NCBI RefSeq assembly: GCF_000001735.4
Contig: NC_003071.7
Span: 7,185,151-7,249,150, forward strand
Length of the DNA stretch: 64,000 bases
From: Arabidopsis thaliana
Taxonomy: Eukaryota > Streptophyta > Magnoliopsida > Brassicales > Brassicaceae
Direction: 5' to 3'
The notes below the pieces were generated by a model that saw nothing but the letters and a program-made list of their open reading frames with translations, was not told the origin of the DNA and did no database searches. Both the position numbers and the translations under genes were made by a program. Shown in pieces: positions 58,101-64,000 of the stretch (position 1 is its first letter; each line of letters begins with the position of its first letter).

Positions 58101-59566
58101 CCGGAAAAGGATTGGAGGTGAAAGGCTTGTCGACCCAACGACCTCACATGGACATATATTTTTCTCACCTAACATTAGATTTTAATGTTTGGTATTTTGG
58201 AATGATCTTTTACGTCCCTATGTATGGAACTTTGATTGCCTTGAACATTAGGCGAGTGTGCACGTACACTCTCGTACAGTCGTACTCAATACACAAATTA
58301 ATATCGATTTTTATATATAACAGTTATAACACACACACGTCTATATATTTATTTACTTATATTTATGTACTTGTGCGTATATATATCTATATATGGTATA
58401 GTACAAATTCATGGGTCGACAATATATGTTGTGAAGTTGCTCACTTTGTACCGGTCATGATTTCATATATTGGACAATTTCATGGGAAGACTCGGATAGT
58501 TTCGGAATTTAACTAAACTTTTGAAATTGTGTAGTGACCTTCAACGTATCCTTATCTTATATTCTATTTACCATTTGTGCTTGTACTACCAGTTTACCCC
58601 TCTCACATATGACTATAATAATAATTTCTTACCTATAACTATTAGACTATTATTGTTTTGGATGCCCCATGTCATCGCTGAATTATCTGTTTGAATTGTC
58701 AACTTATATACCAATAATAGAAGATGAAAAATTAACGAAATCGAAACGAGATAATATGAGATCGATATCTCAATTCTTAGCTTTCACGCAAAGGGTCACT
58801 TGAGTTTTGAGTAACACGAAATTGTAAAGATCAATAAAATTGTGGGTGTTGGTTTTACTTGGAGGATCCACTTCTATTCATTGGGAGTTTGGGACCACCC
58901 TCTCCATTCCTAGCGTCACATTTTTCTAAGTATTTTAATTGCATATAAGCAAGCATTGACCTATTATTTCTCTTCTTCGTATCCTATATATACATATACT
59001 TTGATTTTCTTTGTAATCCCATAATGTGTTTAGTCGCGCACCCTATAATCATAATGGTGACGAGAGGTTCGAGAAAAAAGTGGTGAAGAGAGTGCCGACG
59101 AGAATGTTTTTCAAAGATCATAACTGAATAACTAATTTTATCTATAAAAGAAAACACTAATCTATTATGTTTTTTCAATGGTTGATCAATTCTTTTGCAA
59201 ATGAAAATGTTGATCCAAATTCCATACGCAAATAAATCGTTAGATATTTTTAAAATATATATAAAAAAAATTATTAGATATTTATCAGAAAAAGACAAGA
59301 TTTATTAGTGCAGAACACACGGTGACGTTAATATGCCGACGAGAAAAAGAACAAAAATATTCGTCTCTAACAAAAAAGTTTACAAGGGTGAGTTTGTAAT
59401 AAGAGTAAATAGTGATCGCATTTGTATAGGCATAACTTTTTATATAAAGACCTCAAAGTCTTACCATTTGAACAGAAAAAAGCTCTCCACGCCTAAAAAA
59501 AAAGAAAAAAGAGACAGAAGAAGAAAAAGATAAAGAAGAATCAAACTTTGTAACCCTTTAGCAGCA
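58101..59566. other. Upstream region of ADF5
   Basis: AT-rich intergenic DNA, with TATATA-rich stretches around 58310-58400. The leader of ADF5 is AG-rich (about 59500-59545). The 134-codon frame at 58112-58516 is low-complexity Y/I/T and is not called. Confidence 0.5.
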
Positions 59567-60317
59567 ATGGCGATGGCTTTCAAGATGGTAAATTCAAATT
59601 TGTTTTTCTACGTTTAAAGATTCTTGATCTGATCTTTAAACAAATAGCTAATGATGATTCGCAGGCGACGACGGGGATGCGTGTGACGGATGAGTGTACG
59701 AGTTCATTCATGGACATGAAATGGAAGAAAGTTCATAGATACATCGTTTTCAAGATCGAAGAGAAGTCACGTAAAGTCACCGTCGATAAAGTCGGCGGCG
59801 CCGGTGAAAGCTACCACGATCTCGAAGATTCTTTACCGGTGGATGATTGTCGCTACGCTGTCTTTGATTTCGACTTTGTCACCGTCGATAACTGCCGCAA
59901 GAGCAAGATCTTCTTCATTGCATGGTTAGTCCAATTTACCTTTATACCCTTCTTAATTCTAGTTGCAAGCAAGGGTAAAACAGTTATTTGATAATATTCG
60001 TGCGTCTTAGAAACGCCATATGCCCATATCCTTAAACATTCGTATTGGCTAAAGGGTAAAGTAGTAATATATGTGTTGCCGGAGATGTAGAGGATTTGAT
60101 CTTCTATTTAGTGTAGAATTCCCTTGTAAATTCATTATGGGCTAAAGGGCAAAATGGTAATTATAGGTCACCGGAGGCATCAAAGATAAGGGCAAAGATA
60201 TTGTACGCAACGTCGAAAGATGGGCTGAGGAGAGTGTTGGAAGGGATTCACTATGAACTTCAAGCTACTGATCCGACGGAGATGGGTTTCGATATTATCC
60301 AAGACCGTGCCAAATAG
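59567..60317 (+). CDS. ADF5: Actin-depolymerizing factor ADF5, 3 exons
   Basis: Exons 59567-59587, 59665-59924 and 60167-60317 join in frame to 143 residues. The tiny first exon (MAMAFKM) followed by an intron is the typical plant ADF gene structure. The ADF/cofilin fold is complete: [63 protein letters not shown] (the long actin-binding helix), and ELQATDPTEMGFDII. Length and the N-terminal extension fit subclass III ADF5 (At2g16700), reported to bundle rather than sever F-actin; that is literature knowledge. It acts on cytoplasmic actin. Intron 2 carries two GGCTAAAGGG(T/C)AAA phrases about 90 bp apart. Confidence 0.95.
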
Positions 60318-62394
60318 ATTGATCACTTAAGAGAATATGATTTGACTCACTTTGTCAATAATTAACATTAATTAGGTCATCGGTTAATGTTTAATTATTG
60401 CTGGTTAGTGCTTACTCTTTTTTGAGTTTATTATCCTTGATCAGTCTTACCGGCACTATCCTTTAATTATGACGTTTGTGTTTTGATTGTGTTGTTAAAA
60501 TATTTTTTTGTCGGTTAAGCAAACATAAAAAGCTACGAATTTGTCCTACGAGTAACGGATATTATACATTTATGAGAGATTTTATTTTATAGGTCTTGTG
60601 GTCTTCTATATAAATTTGTTGTGACTTATTGTGAAATATTGGCCGTGTTTGAGATACATCGTGTATAGAAAACATCATGGATTTTTTATTTTCTGGAATT
60701 GGAATTATTGGGATGTTGAAAGCTGAGATTGACAATAGTAGAGTTGGTAAGAAGATAAAGTTCGGACAATTACGTATGAAGAAGAGATTAGATTTGTCCA
60801 TCTTTAACGACGTTGACATTAGTCTTTTTTAAAGTCAACTTTTCTTTTTGTAGTCAATTAAGTTGGGTCTAATTTGCCTCCGTGTCGTGTTTAAGCATTT
60901 ATGAGTTTTTTTCTGAACAGAACTGTGTATTAGAAGATTTCAATCAAATTTTTATTGAGCATATATTATTGTCGAAGGGACCATTTATGTATTATCGATA
61001 TGATCTTTATGTCTACAATAGCCAATAGGTTTGTGCATCAGCATTACAAGTAAGATCGTTACATACCATATTCAGTTTTGATATAGATAATCTGATTATC
61101 TAAAACTATTATCCAAAATATATTTTAAAATACAATATTTAATGAAAAATAATGTTGATTTGGATCTACATAGTCCATATTTTCCTATGAATTCCCCACA
61201 CGTCACATTGTCAATTACATATTTGCTTCTCTAATAGACACCGACATACCAAATCAACAAATCTTATCATCATCTCCACTTTCACTCAGAGAAAGAAAGA
61301 GAGCGACCATATTTTTATCTGAATAGAAGAATAAAAACGAACGTATTGATCTTTTTATTTTTTATGACTTTCTCTTTTCTATGCATACTCCGACCAAAGC
61401 CAGCTGTTTGATTCTGTAAATCAAATAATGAATTTGTACTAAGGGGTTTAGACAAATTCACTTCTTTCTTATCTCACAAGTAATCAAAGGAAAATAATTA
61501 GGATGTTTGAATAAAAAGTTAGGGTTTGCTCTTTAATAGTGGTCTCTTGAATTAGGTTAAAGATGGATCTAATAGATGGCAAAACCCTTCTATTTATACA
61601 ATGAATTCAATATATCAAAATATGATAAACTTCTAATTATCTAAGAATTAAATCTTCATTACTTCTATTCTGCACGAGATCCTCTTCTCTGAAATGGAAG
61701 TCTTCCCTTTACAAGGTTTAGGAAGTCGGCTGGGCGACCTCAATTGTCAAATTAGGTCTTCTGGCGATCTCATAACTTAGGCCGATTAACAGGCTAACCG
61801 GGGTACCCCGGTTAAATCGAGTTCTCGATTTTATACACATTTTCCTCCGATTTAAACCGGTATTGTCGGAGGTGCCAATTCCTGCACCAACACCAGCCAT
61901 GCATTTCAAATGAGATAATCCTTTATGAATATTTTCGAATGTCATGCAAGATCTAGAATGAGCATTAGGTCTCAACTATGGCTTGTACAGGGCCGAATGA
62001 GTAAGCCCAAAAGAGGGTGATGTGTAAATTGAAGTCCAAGTCTTGTACAATGCAGCAATACAAGAGAGAGAGTTCTTCTTGTGGTTGTGTGTCAAGTGTG
62101 TGTGATTTTTTCTGTGATCTTGTAACACATTCGTTTTTACTTTCTTAGTGAGATAGAAAGAGTTTTTTGATATGTTTCTCCTTTGATTAATAGGGAATGT
62201 AAAGAAGTACAAACGGCAAATATATATCACTAAGAATAGAAAAGGGAAACCCTTAAAACTACAGTTACTTGGCATAATAGATTCATTCATTAGCCATGAT
62301 CAGTCACACCCCACGCGACTCACAATGGGATAATCTGAGTTACAAGAACAGAGTTCCGCACCACATGTCTTCCACCACAAACCAAGTAACAGAT
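60318..62394. other. Intergenic, no supported gene
   Basis: Begins with the ADF5 3' UTR. The remainder is AT-rich, with a GC-richer patch around 61715-61880 (GGGTACCCCGGTTAAATC). Frames of 85-104 codons lack recognisable domains. Confidence 0.5.
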
Positions 62395-62745
62395 CCAAAA
62401 AAATTTTCAGCAAAAAAATGCTTTTAAAAATCCTTGTAAATTTTTTAAAAACTCTTTTAAAAAACATTGTAAATTTTTTTAAAAGTTTTGGTAGTTGTTA
62501 TAAACCCTTGTAAATCATTTTAAAACCTATTAAAATCTTTCTAGAGTCTTTAAAAACATATGTAAATACTTTAAAACCTCTTTTTAAACCTTTGTAAATC
62601 ATTTTAAAACCTTTTACAATAGGTTTACAAGATTTACAAGAGTTTTTAAGAGTTTTAAAAGGATTTACAAAGATTTTCAATTATTTCTTTTTCTTTTTAT
62701 TATAAGGGAATCTTAAAAGAGACCACCATTGCTCATGCTCTTAGT
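62395..62745. repeat. Minisatellite-like repeat with inverted ends
   Basis: The word CCTTGTAAATCATTTTAAAA and variants are repeated many times from about 62430 to 62610. The complement, GGATTTACAAAGATT / GATTTACAAGAGTTTTTAAG, appears from about 62628 to 62690, so the block folds back on itself. It ends near a TGCTCATGCTCTTAG phrase typical of some MITE ends. About 400 bp upstream of the ISCA start. Confidence 0.7.
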
Positions 62746-63143
62746 TTTAGATTTTATGGTGCTATATACTTGAATAGTTTATGAAAATTGGTTACCTTTT
62801 GTAATTCACCGATTATTTTTAAAATTTATTTGTCTGTTTTTTGTTTGCTCCGTAACTTATACGGCAAATTCGAAAATAGTTTAAATATTCAACACTGATA
62901 GTACTAAAAAAATAATATTTTGGTATATAAACGAGACGAGTCCAATTTAGTTTTAGTATATTTATATATCTAAATATAATTTGAAGATATTTGTATTTCT
63001 TTAAGCAAAAGAAAACAGACTTGTTCATTTTCCAACTTCGGTTTAGAAAAAAAAAAGGAGACGTCGTCGTCTTCTAGCTTCTGATTAAGTCTGATAAATT
63101 ATGCCCCTAAATCTGTAATTCTCCAAGGATTCGGATTCGATCG
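62746..63143. other. ISCA promoter and leader
   Basis: AT-rich DNA upstream of the ATG at 63144, with a purine run at 63048-63060. No other feature seen. Confidence 0.5.
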
Positions 63144-63336
63144 ATGAAAGCTTCTCAAATTTTGGCGGCTGCAGCGGCGAGGGTTGGACCGGCGTTAAGG
63201 AAGCAAGTATTAACCTTAACGGACGAAGCTGCTTCTAGGGTTCATCATCTCTTGCAACAGCGTCAAAAACCTTTTCTCCGATTAGGCGTTAAGGCTCGTG
63301 GCTGCAACGGCTTGTCGTACACTCTCAATTACGCCG
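63144..63336 (+). CDS. A-type iron-sulfur cluster assembly protein ISCA, first exon (partial gene)
   Basis: Exon 1 encodes 64 residues and ends at a donor CGCCG|GTAAAA in phase 1. The N-terminus ([21 protein letters not shown]) is Ala/Arg-rich with no acidic residue, compatible with mitochondrial targeting. It is followed by the start of the HesB/IscA domain: [15 protein letters not shown], then [15 protein letters not shown] with the first conserved cysteine, C54. The C-terminal CxC ligand pair lies in later exons beyond the window. A-type proteins deliver Fe-S clusters or iron to apoproteins. Likely At2g16710 by order. The open frame continuing to 63428 into the intron is not coding. Confidence 0.88.
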
Positions 63337-63424
63337 GTAAAACTTCTGGGAACGGTTTCAATTTCACCGCCTTTATTGTTGTTTCTCTGGTTTTTTTGGG
63401 TGGAATCAAGTTTCAATTTTTATT

Positions 63425-64000
63425 TTAGGTTTTTGGGTTGAGTTTTGAATTTTGATCTTGTGCTGCGTTTTGTTCCTATGCCTCTATTTGATAGCTATAG
63501 GAGGAGGAGATATATAGTGTGTTCAAATTGAGATTTTGAGTTAGACTTTGGTAAAATTGAGATTGGGGAATGTTTATGATGTGTGTTTAATAGTGATGAA
63601 TTTGGTTTTTGGGTCATTGATGATTGTTATGTATCTAGTTACAGAAGTTTATGAGTCATATACAGGGACAATATAGCTGAATGCATACGTTCTCTTGAGT
63701 ATCTAGATCTTCGCCACAGTTTCGTCGATGAGAAAACCGTATGCGTTGCTATGTCCCAAGTGCTATCTAGTTTACAGTGAAACTTTCAATGGATGTTACC
63801 AAGTTTCAATTGTGAATTTAGGGCATTGATTTTTTGTGAGTTTTAATCTTGTGCTGTGTTTTGTTAGTTTTCCTCTATTTGAGAGCCATAGCATAATGAG
63901 ATATTGATACAAGAGGTAAATTTGAGATTTGGGAATGCTTATGATGTGTGTTCAATCATGATGAATTTGATTTTCTTGGCTCATCAATGATTGCCATGTA
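63425..64000. repeat. Direct repeat within ISCA intron 1, period about 391
   Basis: The block 63425-63635 is repeated from about 63815 to the window edge: ATCTTGTGCTGCGTTTTGTT / ATCTTGTGCTGTGTTTTGTT, CCTCTATTTGA (63481; 63872) and CTTATGATGTGTGTT-like words. The copies are diverged. Confidence 0.75.
63667..63780 (+). pseudogene. Gene fragment with LRR-like coding inside ISCA intron
   Basis: A 37-codon open frame ends with TGA at 63778-63780. It reads IAECIRSLEYLDLRHSFVDE followed by KTVCVAMSQVL, with GC content and codon use above the surrounding intron. SLEYLDLR resembles a leucine-rich repeat such as those of F-box proteins. There is no start codon, no splice support and no continuation, so it looks like a captured or relic exon between the two repeat copies. 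Confidence 0.4.

Noticed and set aside
58112-58516. 134-codon frame upstream of ADF5
   Set aside because: Low-complexity Tyr/Ile/Thr composition from TA-rich repeats; no coding signature.
62430-62690. Regularly repeated short units resembling a CRISPR array
   Set aside because: Units are degenerate, AT-rich, lack unique spacers of fixed length and occur in both orientations in a plant genome. It is a minisatellite-like transposon block.
63337-63428. Extension of the ISCA frame into the downstream sequence
   Set aside because: The HesB domain would be cut short and replaced by hydrophobic residues; a good GT donor at 63337 explains the end of exon 1.

Overview
The window is plant nuclear DNA: AT-rich, genes split by short GT..AG introns, and packed with transposon remnants. 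Recognisable genes run in the order SAUR, two lipid-transfer-like genes, TRAP-alpha, a cytosolic cyclophilin, a Pro-rich cuticle protein, TOC132, PRORP2, a nodulin-like MFS transporter, ADF5 and an A-type ISCA. Exact protein lengths (cyclophilin 173, FOCL1 359, TOC132 1206, PRORP2 528 and ADF5 143 residues) and this order match what I remember of Arabidopsis thaliana chromosome 2, about At2g16570 to At2g16710. The species and locus assignment comes from memory of gene order; no search was run.

Layout. 1-16.3 kb: the 3' end of an upstream gene, SAUR, an AT-rich stretch with small DNA transposons, then a tandem duplication holding two secreted eight-cysteine proteins beside TRAP-alpha, then ROC3. 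16.9-23.3 kb: a transposon block with a decayed CACTA element, a probable Helitron carrying a broken TMK-like kinase fragment, and degenerate repeats. 24.1-36.5 kb: the gene-dense core, with FOCL1 on + and TOC132, PRORP2 and the MFS transporter on -. 38.5-54.7 kb: an old tandem duplication pulled apart by a copia retrotransposon inside copy A and a 7.6 kb LINE at the junction with copy B. 54.7-59.5 kb: decayed repeats. 59.6-64 kb: ADF5, a repeat patch, and the first exon of ISCA, whose intron runs off the window.

The genes do not form an operon or pathway. They are independent housekeeping and surface genes: ER translocon (TRAP-alpha), protein folding (ROC3), chloroplast import (TOC132), nuclear tRNA 5' processing (PRORP2), actin bundling (ADF5), Fe-S assembly (ISCA) and guard-cell cuticle (FOCL1). 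I found no novel defence or enzymatic system. The most unusual structures are: a LINE insertion whose target-site duplication also encloses a second promoter-ORF-poly(A) unit; the Helitron with the kinase fragment; a tandem duplication that copied exactly the first exon of TRAP-alpha; a perfect 24-bp hairpin near 38.3 kb; and a FOCL1 splice donor that overlaps an in-frame stop codon.
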